A stretch of 64,000 bases of DNA from NCBI RefSeq assembly GCF_029504735.1, contig NZ_JAQFIP010000008.1, positions 105,207-169,206 on the forward strand, in the 5' to 3' direction. Both the position numbers and the translations under genes were made by a program. Positions 33,058 to 41,877 of the stretch are shown piece by piece. Source of the stretch: Ereboglobus sp. PH5-10 (GTDB lineage: Bacteria; Verrucomicrobiota; Verrucomicrobiia; Opitutales; Opitutaceae). The notes beneath the pieces were generated by a model, which was given only the letters and a program-made list of their open reading frames with translations, was not told where the DNA came from and did not search any database. Numbering within the stretch: position 1 is the first letter of the stretch; every line of letters starts with the position of its first letter.

Positions 33058-36000
33058 TCAAGCTGCCCGCAGACGGCGGAACGTGGCGAGGAGCGCGAGC
33101 GCGGCGAGATAGAGGAGGCCCGGCGCGCCGCCGCCGCCCCCTCCCCCACCCTTGTCGGTGTCGTCACCGGTCGGAGGCGGGGCGGTCGTGCCGCTGTTGG
33201 TGCCGCTCGTCGAGGCCGTGACCGTCAGCGTGGCGGTGTTGCTGGTGAGTGTGCCGATTTCGTTGGTAATAATCACCGAATACTTGCCTTCGTCCGCCGT
33301 TTGCGCGGCGGCCATCGTGTGGGTGTAGGCGGTCGCGCTGGCGATGATCGCGCCGTCCTTATACCATTGGTAGTCCGGATTCGGCGCGCCGATGGCGAGC
33401 ACGGTGAAGGTCGCCGCAGAGCCTTCCTCGACCGAGATGTCCTCGGGGTGTTTCAACAGGCGCGGGCTGTCGAGATAGAGGCGGATGGCGTGGTTGCCGG
33501 TGTCGGCCACGTAGATTTCCCCCGTGGCGGAGTCGATGGCGAGGTCCGCGGGTTGCCTGAGCCGGGCGGCGGAGCCAAAGCCGTCGTCCGTGCCGGGGGT
33601 TCCGGCGAGGCCGGCGCTTGTGGTGACGATGCCGGAAAGGATGTCGAGGCGGCGGATGGCGTGGTTGCCGGTGTCGGCGATGTAGAGGTTGCCGATGGCG
33701 TCGGCGACGAGTCCTTTCGGCTTGTTGAAGCGGGCGTCGGGCGCGAGGCCGTTGGCGGTGCCGCTCGCGCCGGGCTGGCCGGCGATGGTGGTGATGTCGC
33801 CTGTGGTCGTGTCGATTTTGCGGATGGCGCTGTTGAGCGTGTCGGCGACGTAGAGCTGGCCGGCGGCGTCGAGGGCGAGGCCGGCGGGCGAATTGAGGCG
33901 CGCGGTCTCGGAGTCGCCGTCCGCCGTGCCGGATGTGTCGAGCTCGCCGGCGAGCACGGTCGCGGTGTCCGATCCGGCGGCGAGTTTGTAGACGACGTGG
34001 CGCGCGGCGCTCGCGATGTAGAGGTTTCCGGCTGCGTCGCGGGCGAGGCCGGCGGGTTGTGTGATTCCGGTGGCGAGCGTGGTGAGTTGCGAGGTGGCGG
34101 GGTCGAACGCGAGGATGGCGTTGGTGTCGGCCACGATGAGCGAGGCGCCGGCGGAGACAATGGCGGCGGGACGCGAGAGCGCGGCGGTGTGCTTGGTGAC
34201 GTTGCCGAGCGAATCGACGGAGCGGATGGCGTTGTTGAGCGTGTCGGCGACGTAGAGTTTTCCGTCGGTGTGCGCGGTGATGGAACCGGGGGTGTTGAAA
34301 CGGGCGTAGATGGCCTGGCCGTCCGAGTCGCCGGGGTTGGGCGCGCCGCCCGCGAGGGCGACGAGCGCGGTCTGGCCGCCGATGGTGAATGTGATTTGTT
34401 GCGTGACGGGGCCGCCGGCGTTGGTGGCGGTGATCGTGACGGTGAAGGTGCCGGTGACGGTCGGCGCGCCGCTGATGACGCCGGTCAACGGATCGAAGTC
34501 GAGGCCGTCGGGCAATGCGGTGGCGGAAAAGGTCACGGGCGAATCGCTGGTGATCGCGATGGCGTATTCGAAGGTTTCGCCCGTCACGCCGTTGATGGCG
34601 AAGGTGTCGCCGGCATCAAAGACGGGCAGCGCGGGCGCGACGACGGACAAGGCGAGCGTGGCCGTGCCCGTTTCGCCGGCGGCGTTGGTTGCGGAGAGCG
34701 TGATGTCGAAGTTGCCGCTCACGGTGGGCGTGCCGCTGATGACGCCGGTCGCGGTGTCGATGGAGAGGCCGGCGGGCAGGCTTGCGGCCGCGTAGCCGAC
34801 CGGGGTGTTGAGCGCGGTGATGGTGTAGGTGAAGGCGACGCCTTGCGCGGCCGAGGCGGTGAGCGCGCTGGTGATGACGGGCACGGTGTTTTCATGCGCG
34901 CCGATGTCGGGCGCGAGACCTGAATACGGGAGGCCGACATCGACGCCGGCGTCGATCAGGGCGCTGCCGAGCTTGGGTTTCAGGAAGGTGATGTCCGGCA
35001 GGTCGCCGCCGGCCTTGCGGGGGAGCGTCATGAGTTGCGTGAAATCGACGCTCTCAAATTCGGTGTCGGCGAGTTGCGCGGGTTCGGCGGCGGTCGGGAT
35101 GACGTTGTGATCCATCGTGTTTCCGGTGTCGGCGAGGTTGCTGAGTATTCTGTTCAGCGGGTTTCCGTGGCTGAGGTTGTTGCGGATGACGTGTCCCGTG
35201 CCGGGGACATCAACGCCCGGGAGGGACGAATCGCTGTTGGGTTGGTAGCAGAGGAAGTTGTAGTCGGAGCCGTTTTGATACGCGCTGTTGTTATACCAGT
35301 CACCGCCGCCGGGGTGATGGTTGGCGTAGAAGCCGCGTTTGTTTTTAACGGCGATGCTGTTGCGCACGGTGTTGCGCGGGATGGGATCGGGCACGACGGA
35401 ATCGCTGATGCCGTAGCCGCCGGCCTTGAAGCCGGTGCCGTCGCCGCGGGAGACGCCGTCCTTGCTGTATCCGTTGTAAAGGGCCCAGCAGTTTTCGAAG
35501 AGGACGGCTTGGTTTTGGTTAATGCAGTCGAAGCCGTCGTCGCTGTTATACCAGGCGCGGCAGCCGCGGAAGATATTGCCCTCGCCGTTTCCATGGCAGC
35601 CGAAACCGTCCACGTTTCCACCCGCGCCGCCTTCGGAAACGTCGTCCCAGTTGTTGTAGGCGTCGCAGTTGAGCACGAGGTTGCGCGCGGCGCTGCCGGA
35701 CATGTAAACGCCGATGGCCTTGCCGTCGTGCATGGAGAGGTGTTCGAGGATGTTGTCGTTGCCGGTGACCTCGAAGCAGATGGATTGGGTGTGCGTGGTG
35801 ATGTTCACTTGCACGCCGATGACTTCGAGGCCGCGAATGTGTATCCAGGAGCCCTTGAGGCTGAAGACGTGGATGCGGTAGCCGGCGGGGTTGACCGCGC
35901 TCATGTCGAAGACGGGCTTTTCATCCTGATACGCGGCGTAGGTGATCGGGCTGCCGCTCGACCCGCTTTTGGTGAGGTTGGTGACGTAGGCGAAAACGCC

Positions 36001-37914
36001 GCTGTATGCCGCGATCTGCGAGTCCCGCATGGCGTAGGTGCCGCCGCGAATGTAAACGGTTTCGCCGGGCGAGACGGCTTCCTGCGCGCGCTGGATGGTG
36101 GCGAAGGGGCGCGAGAGCGTGCCGGTGGCGCTGTCGTCGCCGTCGGGCGCGACATACCAGTCGAACGGCCCCGTGGCGCCCTCGACGGAAATGGTGAGAG
36201 TGGCCGTGGTGACGCCGTTGCCATTGATCGCGACAATGGTCAGGGCAATGGGGTTTGTGGTTTTGATGTCGCCAGTGATTTCGCCAGTGGCGGTGTTGAT
36301 CGACCAGCCTTCTGGAAGATTTGCCGCGGCGAAGGAAGTGGGCGAATTGTCGGCGGTGATTGTGTAACTGAAGGCGTCGCGATAATTGCCCGTGACAACG
36401 AGCTCACTGGTGATGACCGGGCGCGGGCCGCCGGAATCAACGGATACGACGGCCTGGATTTTGTTCGCATCGACAATGGTGATGCTGGCGACAAATCCCG
36501 GCGCGGCGGATTCATCCCAAATAAACAACGGCGAGCCGGTGATGCCGCCGCCGGCCTGAAGAATTGTGTAGGTGCCGGGAACCAGCGTGACACCCTCGGG
36601 GACGACAGGCGTGACCTTGAGGATGGAGCCGAGCGCGACGGCGCCGCCGACATTGAAAGTGGCGAGCGCGCCCGCATCGGTGGCATCGGCGAGAAGCGTG
36701 GAACCGTCCGCAAAAGTTGCCGCGCCCGTGCTCGTGCCGGAGCCGCCAAACGCGCCAGCGCCCGCGACCGTGACCGCGCTCGCGCCGGAAAGATGCCCGG
36801 TGAGGTGAAGCGCGCCCGCGCTGACCGTGGTCGCGCCCGTGTAGGTGCTCGCGCCGCTGAGCGTGAACATGCCGGTGCCGACCTTGGTGAGGGCGGCGAT
36901 TTGCGCGGCCGTTTTGTTCTCGATGGTTCCGCTGAAAACGGTGTCGAGATTTCGCGCGCCGATGGCAAAAACCGTCGTGCCGTTGGCGGGGCGGGCGACG
37001 AGTCTTTCGGTGCCAATGACGTTGCCCAGCGCGCCAAAGCTAATCGTGCCGGTCGATGCACCGCTACCATGCGGCTCGATGTAGACATTGTTGAGTATTA
37101 CATTTGCGCCGGCCAGCTCGGCGCCGGTGGAGGCCGCGTAACCATTGGTGCCGTTGAGATGGCGAAACTGCCTGACCGTGGCCGAAGTGGTGTTGAGGCG
37201 CAGCTCGCCGGAAAAGTTGGCGAACGATTCGCCATAAATATCGAGCGTGTTTCCGGCTGTAATCGTGAACGTGCCCGAACCGGTCACGGCTCCGCCGATG
37301 CGCGTGGCGCGGCCGGTCCGCATCTCACCCGTTTGCCCCTCGGGGATGAGGATCGCGTGGTCGAGAACGATGGAGGTCGAGGCGTCCATCGTGAGCGTTC
37401 CGCCCGCCAAAACAACCGGACCGAAAAACGATGTGGTGTAGTTGACCCCGGGATAAAAAATTTGCAGCGTCCCCGCCTCCACCGTGCTCGTGCCGGTGAA
37501 CGCCGTGTTCGTGGCGGTGAACGCCAGCGTGCCGGCGCCCTTCTTGAGCAGCGGCATGCTGCCGGAAAGCCCGCCGCCGGCGGAGGGCGCGAAGGTCAGC
37601 GCGCGCGTCGTGTCCACGGTGATCGATCCGGGCGAAACCGCGCCGGGGATTGCGATCGTCGCGGTGCTCGACGTGTCGTCGAAGACGACCGCGTCGCCAT
37701 TGAGGAATGTCGCGGGCGCGCCGTTGTCGGTCCAGTTTTGCGATGTCGAGTTCCAGTTGCCGTCGGTCGCGCCGGTCCAGGTCAGCGTCGCGTTTTGAGC
37801 GAAGACGCTTCCCTGCAAAAGCAGCGCGGAGGAGGCTGCGAGCAGGAATGTTTTTGCGATGAGGAAAACCTGCCTGAAAACAGGCGCGGCGGGGATGGTT
37901 GTTTTAATACGCAT
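33058..37914 (-). CDS. surface protein with embedded PL9-type pectate/rhamnogalacturonan lyase and C-terminal sorting tail
   Basis: 1618 residues from the ATG at 37914 (signal peptide MRIKTTIPAAPVFRQ...SALLLQGSVFA; the frame extends upstream but across promoter elements). Order: autotransporter-associated beta-strand repeats (about 35-495), one He_PIG repeat, a right-handed beta-helix (about 583-1000), He_PIG repeats (to about 1185), NHL repeats (to about 1478), an Ig domain (ISVEEGSAATFTVLAIGAPNPDYQWYKDG), and a Gly-rich tail with membrane helix GAPGLLYLAALALLATFRR. The beta-helix opens WYVAPDGDDSATGTLSRPFATIQRA and shows PL9 hallmarks: the acidic calcium site spread over GGNVDGFGCHGN and YNSDDGFDCI, and the lysine of DGTGFKAGGYG (near 830), matching the catalytic Lys of the family. 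It is probably displayed at the surface. PL9 includes rhamnogalacturonan-active members, so substrate is inferred from context. Confidence 0.85.
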   Translation of the reverse strand: MRIKTTIPAAPVFRQVFLIAKTFLLAASSALLLQGSVFAQNATLTWTGATDGNWNSTSQNWTDNGAPATFLNGDAVVFDDTSSTATIAIPGAVSPGSITVDTTRALTFAPSAGGGLSGSMPLLKKGAGTLAFTATNTAFTGTSTVEAGTLQIFYPGVNYTTSFFGPVVLAGGTLTMDASTSIVLDHAILIPEGQTGEMRTGRATRIGGAVTGSGTFTITAGNTLDIYGESFANFSGELRLNTTSATVRQFRHLNGTNGYAASTGAELAGANVILNNVYIEPHGSGASTGTISFGALGNVIGTERLVARPANGTTVFAIGARNLDTVFSGTIENKTAAQIAALTKVGTGMFTLSGASTYTGATTVSAGALHLTGHLSGASAVTVAGAGAFGGSGTSTGAATFADGSTLLADATDAGALATFNVGGAVALGSILKVTPVVPEGVTLVPGTYTILQAGGGITGSPLFIWDESAAPGFVASITIVDANKIQAVVSVDSGGPRPVITSELVVTGNYRDAFSYTITADNSPTSFAAANLPEGWSINTATGEITGDIKTTNPIALTIVAINGNGVTTATLTISVEGATGPFDWYVAPDGDDSATGTLSRPFATIQRAQEAVSPGETVYIRGGTYAMRDSQIAAYSGVFAYVTNLTKSGSSGSPITYAAYQDEKPVFDMSAVNPAGYRIHVFSLKGSWIHIRGLEVIGVQVNITTHTQSICFEVTGNDNILEHLSMHDGKAIGVYMSGSAARNLVLNCDAYNNWDDVSEGGAGGNVDGFGCHGNGEGNIFRGCRAWYNSDDGFDCINQNQAVLFENCWALYNGYSKDGVSRGDGTGFKAGGYGISDSVVPDPIPRNTVRNSIAVKNKRGFYANHHPGGGDWYNNSAYQNGSDYNFLCYQPNSDSSLPGVDVPGTGHVIRNNLSHGNPLNRILSNLADTGNTMDHNVIPTAAEPAQLADTEFESVDFTQLMTLPRKAGGDLPDITFLKPKLGSALIDAGVDVGLPYSGLAPDIGAHENTVPVITSALTASAAQGVAFTYTITALNTPVGYAAASLPAGLSIDTATGVISGTPTVSGNFDITLSATNAAGETGTATLALSVVAPALPVFDAGDTFAINGVTGETFEYAIAITSDSPVTFSATALPDGLDFDPLTGVISGAPTVTGTFTVTITATNAGGPVTQQITFTIGGQTALVALAGGAPNPGDSDGQAIYARFNTPGSITAHTDGKLYVADTLNNAIRSVDSLGNVTKHTAALSRPAAIVSAGASLIVADTNAILAFDPATSQLTTLATGITQPAGLARDAAGNLYIASAARHVVYKLAAGSDTATVLAGELDTSGTADGDSETARLNSPAGLALDAAGQLYVADTLNSAIRKIDTTTGDITTIAGQPGASGTANGLAPDARFNKPKGLVADAIGNLYIADTGNHAIRRLDILSGIVTTSAGLAGTPGTDDGFGSAARLRQPADLAIDSATGEIYVADTGNHAIRLYLDSPRLLKHPEDISVEEGSAATFTVLAIGAPNPDYQWYKDGAIIASATAYTHTMAAAQTADEGKYSVIITNEIGTLTSNTATLTVTASTSGTNSGTTAPPPTGDDTDKGGGGGGGGAPGLLYLAALALLATFRRLRAA

Positions 37915-37994
37915 GGTTTTTTGAAAAATTCGGAGGCGCGAATCGGGGCGGGGACGTGTTGCGAAACGGGGTCGAGAGTTGATCTTGTCCGCAC

Positions 37995-38039
37995 AAAATA
38001 CCAAATCGCGCATGGTGCCCCGCACCCCTATTTTTAGGG
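37995..38039 (-). promoter_or_regulatory. candidate activated promoter of the PL9 gene (site B), shared with the divergent kinase gene
   Basis: Coding-strand order: dyad CCCTAAAAATAGGG (38026-38039), 23 nt, then GGTATTTT (hexamer TATTTT at 37995-38000), 81 nt upstream of the chosen start. On the other strand the dyad ends 37 nt before the kinase start codon, so a bound regulator could control both genes. A second small dyad CTCTGTCAGAG is just before the kinase gene. Confidence 0.65.
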
Positions 38040-38075
38040 ATGATAAAAAAACCGCGCTCTGTCAGAGTGAAATAA

Positions 38076-41000
38076 ATGCACACCCCGATCATGCGTTCGA
38101 TCACCCTCCTTCTTCTTTTCACCGCGGCCCTGATGTCTCGCGCGGCGCATGTGCCGATTGCGAATTTTCCGCAGTCCGGCGACACCAATCCCGAGTTCAT
38201 CATACACAACTGGTTCGTCGAGGACGGGCTGCCCCACAACGGCATCAACAACATCGTGCGCGACTCGCGCGGCTTCCTGTGGATAGGCACGCTGGGCGGC
38301 CTGGCGCGCTTCGACGGGAGAAACTTTGTCGAATACCCGATGCCGGAGGAGTTCGCCCGCAGCCGCTACAACATCCGCGCCCTCGCGATCGAGGATGAAA
38401 ACACAATCCTGCTGCTCAACGCGGCGAACAAAATCCTCCGCCTGCGCAACGGAAAATACGAACTGCATCCGGCGAATGAGCACCTCGCCAACATCACGCC
38501 GCGCGACCTCGCGGTGGATCACACCGGCGCCGTCTGGATCGGCACGGACTCGCCGTCGATCATGCGCTGGTCGGAAGCCGGCGGCGCGGGCGCCATGGAA
38601 ATCTTCGGCACCGGGGCGGGCGTCACCCGGCGCAATTCCACCTTCTGTTTCGTGAGCGATGAAAACAACCGCACCTGGGTGGCAGGCGGCGATTTTTTCG
38701 GCTGGTATGAGGACGGCGAACTGCATCGCTACGAAAAACAAAATCCCCGCTCGGTCATGATAACCAAGGCGCGCGCCGGCGGGCTTTGGGTCGCGAGCCG
38801 CGACAACCTCGCGCGCTTCGACACGACACGCGGCACCTGGAATGTCGTGCTCTCCGGCAAGGACTGGCCCATGGCGCGCGCCGGGCTTCAGCATTTTTAT
38901 GAAGGCAAGGACGGCGTGCTCTGGCTCGCAACCCGGCGCGACGGCGTGCTGCGCCTAATCGACGGACACCTGAAGCCCCTGGCGCTTCGATACGACCGCG
39001 TGCACGCCATCAACGAGGACATCAACAACGACATCTGGCTCGGCATCTACGCAGCCGGGCTCGTCCACCTGAAACCAAACCGCCACGTGATACTGAACAG
39101 CGACGCCGGCCTGCCCATGGACGTGAGCACATCGGTGAGCATTGACGAAACCGGCGCGCTTTGGTGCGCCAACCAGGCGGGCGGGCTCGTGCGCGTCGAG
39201 AACGGCGAAATCACCGTCATAAAAGCCCCCACCCGCAACATGCCCTTTGTCATCAACGTCTGCGCGGATCAGCGCGGCACCATCTGGGTCGGAACGGCAA
39301 GCGGCCTGTATTCAACACCCGTCAAGGCGGACGACGGACAGCGCGTCCTGCATCACGTCAATCCGGCGCTGCGCGGCATCCAAACCCTCTTCTGCGATTC
39401 CAACGGAAACCTCTGGCTGAGCTGGGCATCCTCAAAATTCGCCGTCATAAAAAACGGCGTGGTGCACGAATTCACCGCGCAAGACGGCTTTCCCGGTTCG
39501 CGAGTGGCCAGCATCGCCGAGCGCAAGACACCGAAAGGCCGCGAAATCTGGGTGGCCATGGAAAAAGGCCTGCTCTACCAAGTGCGCGAAAACGCGCCCG
39601 CCGGGAAAAAAAAGTTCATCGCGCAACAACTCCCCCGCGGTGCCCGAGACGCGCAATTGCACACGCTCTTCGTCGATTCCGAAAACAACCTCTGGCTCGG
39701 CACCACCAGCGGCCTCGTCCTCTGGCGCGGCGCCGCCCCGCGCCTCTTCACCCAGGCCGACGGCCTGCCTGACAACATCATCAACCAGGTCATCGCCGAC
39801 GGCTACGGACGCCTCTGGGTGAGCAGCCGTCGCGGCATTTTTCATGTATCCATAAAACAACTACTGGCCGCGGCGGACGCGCCCGGCTCCCCCGTCAACG
39901 CCACGCTCTTCGGGCGCGACGACAATCTCGAGGGAATCTCCGGCATGGTCGGCATCCAGCCCATGGCGTGGAAGCACCGCGACGGCAACCTGTGGTTTGT
40001 CACCTATCGCGGCGTTGTCGGTTTCGACGCCGTGCGTCCGCCCGAAACACCCAGGCCGCTCCCCGTTTACATCGACGGCATCCTCGTCGACGGCGCCCCC
40101 GCGCCCGTGCCCGCAAAGGGTCCCGTCCACATAGGCCCCGGCGTCGGGCAGCTCGAGCTGCATTTCGCCGCGCTCGATTTTTCAAATCCCGGACGCGTGC
40201 GCGTGCGACGCATACTCGAGGGTTTCGACATAGACTGGAACGACGCCACCGGCGAACTCCACTGCGCCTACCCCAACCTCCGGCCAGGACGCTACGTGTT
40301 CCGCGTCGAGGCGATCAACGGCGACGGCGGCGCGAGCCGCGCCGAAACCTCCCTCGTCATCATCGTCGCGGCCGCGTGGTGGCAGACCGTGTGGTTTCGC
40401 GCGATCCTTGCCTTCGCCTGCGTCGCGCTCGTCTCGTGGATCGCGCTCAAGGTTTCCAACCGCCTCCTCAAGCAGCGCCTCCGCCGCCTCGAGCACGAGC
40501 ACGCTCTGGAGCGCGAACGCACGCGCATCGCGCGCGACTTGCACGACGAGCTCGGCGGCCGTGTCACCAAAATCGGATACATCGCCGACAGCCTGCTCCG
40601 CGAGGACGAACCGACCCCGGTGAAGGAGCTCGCGCAAAACCTGGTCACCCAGTCGCACTACCTTGTGGAGGATCTTCACGGCGTTGTTTGGACTGTAAAC
40701 CCGCAAAATGATTCCTGGCAGCAGCTCGCCGCATACATAGTGCGCTATGCCCAGCGCCATCTCGCCGGCACGCCAATCCTGTGCACCGCCGATGGCGCGC
40801 ACACCATCCCTGACCTGCCAATCACGCCCGAAGCCCGCCACAACATCCTGTCCATCGCAAAGGAAGTGCTGAACAATATCCTCAAACATTCGCAAGCCGC
40901 GCGCGCCACCATCACCATGAGTGTCGAAAACGAGCGTTTTCGCCTCGTCATTGCCGACGACGGACGGGGCTTCGATCCGAACGCGCCCGAAAACAACGAG

Positions 41001-41189
41001 GGCAACGGCCTCTACAATATGCGGACGCGCATGGCTGAGATTGGGGGACGTGTTGACATAACAAGCAATCCGGGGAATGGTTCGACGATCACAATAGACT
41101 CGCCTCTCAAATGCCGCCCGCCCCAATACGGAGGCGGGGCGAACCCCCAGCCAAAAAACCCGGATGCCACTCAAAGTCGCCATTGTTGA
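38076..41189 (+). CDS. two-component sensor histidine kinase with periplasmic propeller sensor
   Basis: Membrane sensor kinase of the kind found in glycan loci. It has an N-terminal signal or anchor (MRSITLLLLFTAALMSRA; Met at 38091 is an alternative start). A two-bladed propeller sensor of about 650 residues follows, built of Reg_prop repeats (GLPHNGINNIVRDSRGFLWIGTLGGLARFDG, GLPDNIINQVIADGYGRLWVSSRRGIFHV). Then come a Y_Y_Y domain (about 685-755, LEGFDIDWNDATGELHCAYPNLRPGRYVFRV), one transmembrane helix (about 770-790), a HisKA_3-type dimerisation helix with the phospho-acceptor His in RIARDLHDELGG (near 823) and an HATPase domain (KEVLNNILKHSQA, IADDGRGFD, GNGLYNMRTRMAEIGG). There is no receiver domain, so it is not a hybrid. 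It overlaps the response regulator gene by 26 nt. Its ligand is likely a rhamnogalacturonan oligosaccharide, by context. Confidence 0.93.
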   Translation: MHTPIMRSITLLLLFTAALMSRAAHVPIANFPQSGDTNPEFIIHNWFVEDGLPHNGINNIVRDSRGFLWIGTLGGLARFDGRNFVEYPMPEEFARSRYNIRALAIEDENTILLLNAANKILRLRNGKYELHPANEHLANITPRDLAVDHTGAVWIGTDSPSIMRWSEAGGAGAMEIFGTGAGVTRRNSTFCFVSDENNRTWVAGGDFFGWYEDGELHRYEKQNPRSVMITKARAGGLWVASRDNLARFDTTRGTWNVVLSGKDWPMARAGLQHFYEGKDGVLWLATRRDGVLRLIDGHLKPLALRYDRVHAINEDINNDIWLGIYAAGLVHLKPNRHVILNSDAGLPMDVSTSVSIDETGALWCANQAGGLVRVENGEITVIKAPTRNMPFVINVCADQRGTIWVGTASGLYSTPVKADDGQRVLHHVNPALRGIQTLFCDSNGNLWLSWASSKFAVIKNGVVHEFTAQDGFPGSRVASIAERKTPKGREIWVAMEKGLLYQVRENAPAGKKKFIAQQLPRGARDAQLHTLFVDSENNLWLGTTSGLVLWRGAAPRLFTQADGLPDNIINQVIADGYGRLWVSSRRGIFHVSIKQLLAAADAPGSPVNATLFGRDDNLEGISGMVGIQPMAWKHRDGNLWFVTYRGVVGFDAVRPPETPRPLPVYIDGILVDGAPAPVPAKGPVHIGPGVGQLELHFAALDFSNPGRVRVRRILEGFDIDWNDATGELHCAYPNLRPGRYVFRVEAINGDGGASRAETSLVIIVAAAWWQTVWFRAILAFACVALVSWIALKVSNRLLKQRLRRLEHEHALERERTRIARDLHDELGGRVTKIGYIADSLLREDEPTPVKELAQNLVTQSHYLVEDLHGVVWTVNPQNDSWQQLAAYIVRYAQRHLAGTPILCTADGAHTIPDLPITPEARHNILSIAKEVLNNILKHSQAARATITMSVENERFRLVIADDGRGFDPNAPENNEGNGLYNMRTRMAEIGGRVDITSNPGNGSTITIDSPLKCRPPQYGGGANPQPKNPDATQSRHC

Positions 41190-41796
41190 AGACCGATCCG
41201 AGATCGCGGAGGAGCTCTCCCGCATAATCACGCGCGCGCCCGACATGGAACTCGCCTGCGTGTGCCGCAACTACCGAAGCGCCCTCGCGCGCATTCCCGA
41301 GGCGCAGCCGGACGTCGTCATCATGGACATCAACCTGCCCGACGGCTCGGGCATTCAGGCCACCGCCCACATCAAGCGCGTCCTTCCCAAAACCGAGGTT
41401 CTCATCCTGACAATCTACGAGGAGACTGACGAAATCTTCAAGGCGCTCGAAGCCGGCGCGAGCGGCTACCTCCTCAAACGCTCGTCATCGGAAGAGCTTC
41501 TCGCCGCGCTTAGAAATCTTTCAAAGGGCGAAGTGCCCATGACCGGCGAAATCGCGCGCAAGGTCATCCAGTTTTTTCACAAGGACAAACCCGTGAGCGC
41601 CAGCCAAAGCCTCGACGATCCGCTTACCCTGCGCGAAATCGAAATCCTGCAAATGGCCGCGCGCGGACTCTCCGCAAAGGAAATCGCCGCGCAATGCGGC
41701 ATCGGCGTGCAAACCGTGAACAGCCACCTGCGCAGCATCTACGACAAGCTCCACGTGCACTCCCGCATGGAGGCCGTGAACAAATATTTCGGTTAA
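41164..41796 (+). CDS. NarL/FixJ-type response regulator, partner of the propeller kinase
   Basis: Receiver domain with the acidic pair in IVEDRSE, phospho-acceptor Asp55 in VVIMDINLPDG, Thr in LILTIYEE and conserved Lys in GYLLKRSSSEE. A linker leads to a LuxR-type helix-turn-helix (LTLREIEILQMAARGLSAKEIAAQCGIGVQTVNSHLRSIYDKLHV, about 150-195). Its 210-residue length is standard. Its start lies inside the kinase gene, indicating translational coupling and a cognate pair. NarL-type proteins bind inverted heptamer-like half sites, which suits the dyads found upstream of the PL9, PL11 and fusion genes; that link is inferred. Confidence 0.93.
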   Translation: MPLKVAIVEDRSEIAEELSRIITRAPDMELACVCRNYRSALARIPEAQPDVVIMDINLPDGSGIQATAHIKRVLPKTEVLILTIYEETDEIFKALEAGASGYLLKRSSSEELLAALRNLSKGEVPMTGEIARKVIQFFHKDKPVSASQSLDDPLTLREIEILQMAARGLSAKEIAAQCGIGVQTVNSHLRSIYDKLHVHSRMEAVNKYFG

Positions 41797-41877
41797 AGTT
41801 GTTTCGGTTTAAATTGTCGCGAGGAAATGCCTTTGGGTAGGGCGAACCGTCCCGGTGAGCCGCAACATCCCCGACTC
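41797..41877. repeat. dispersed repeat, truncated copy (pairs with 55558-55663)
   Basis: It starts immediately after the response regulator stop codon. It follows the copy at 55558 nearly base for base: a TTT-CG-TTTAAA leader, CGAGGAAATGCCTTT, then GGTAGGGCGAACC...GGTGAGCCG and the loop AACATCCCC. The right arm is lost after GACTCA. That TCA provides the stop codon of the GH112 gene on the opposite strand, so the repeat end and a gene end coincide. Confidence 0.65.

Noticed and set aside
35035..38037. 1000-codon open frame on the + strand across the PL9 gene
   Set aside because: It is antisense to a gene with clear domains. Its translation is Arg/Gly/Asp-rich without any family motif, as expected from GC-biased codon usage.
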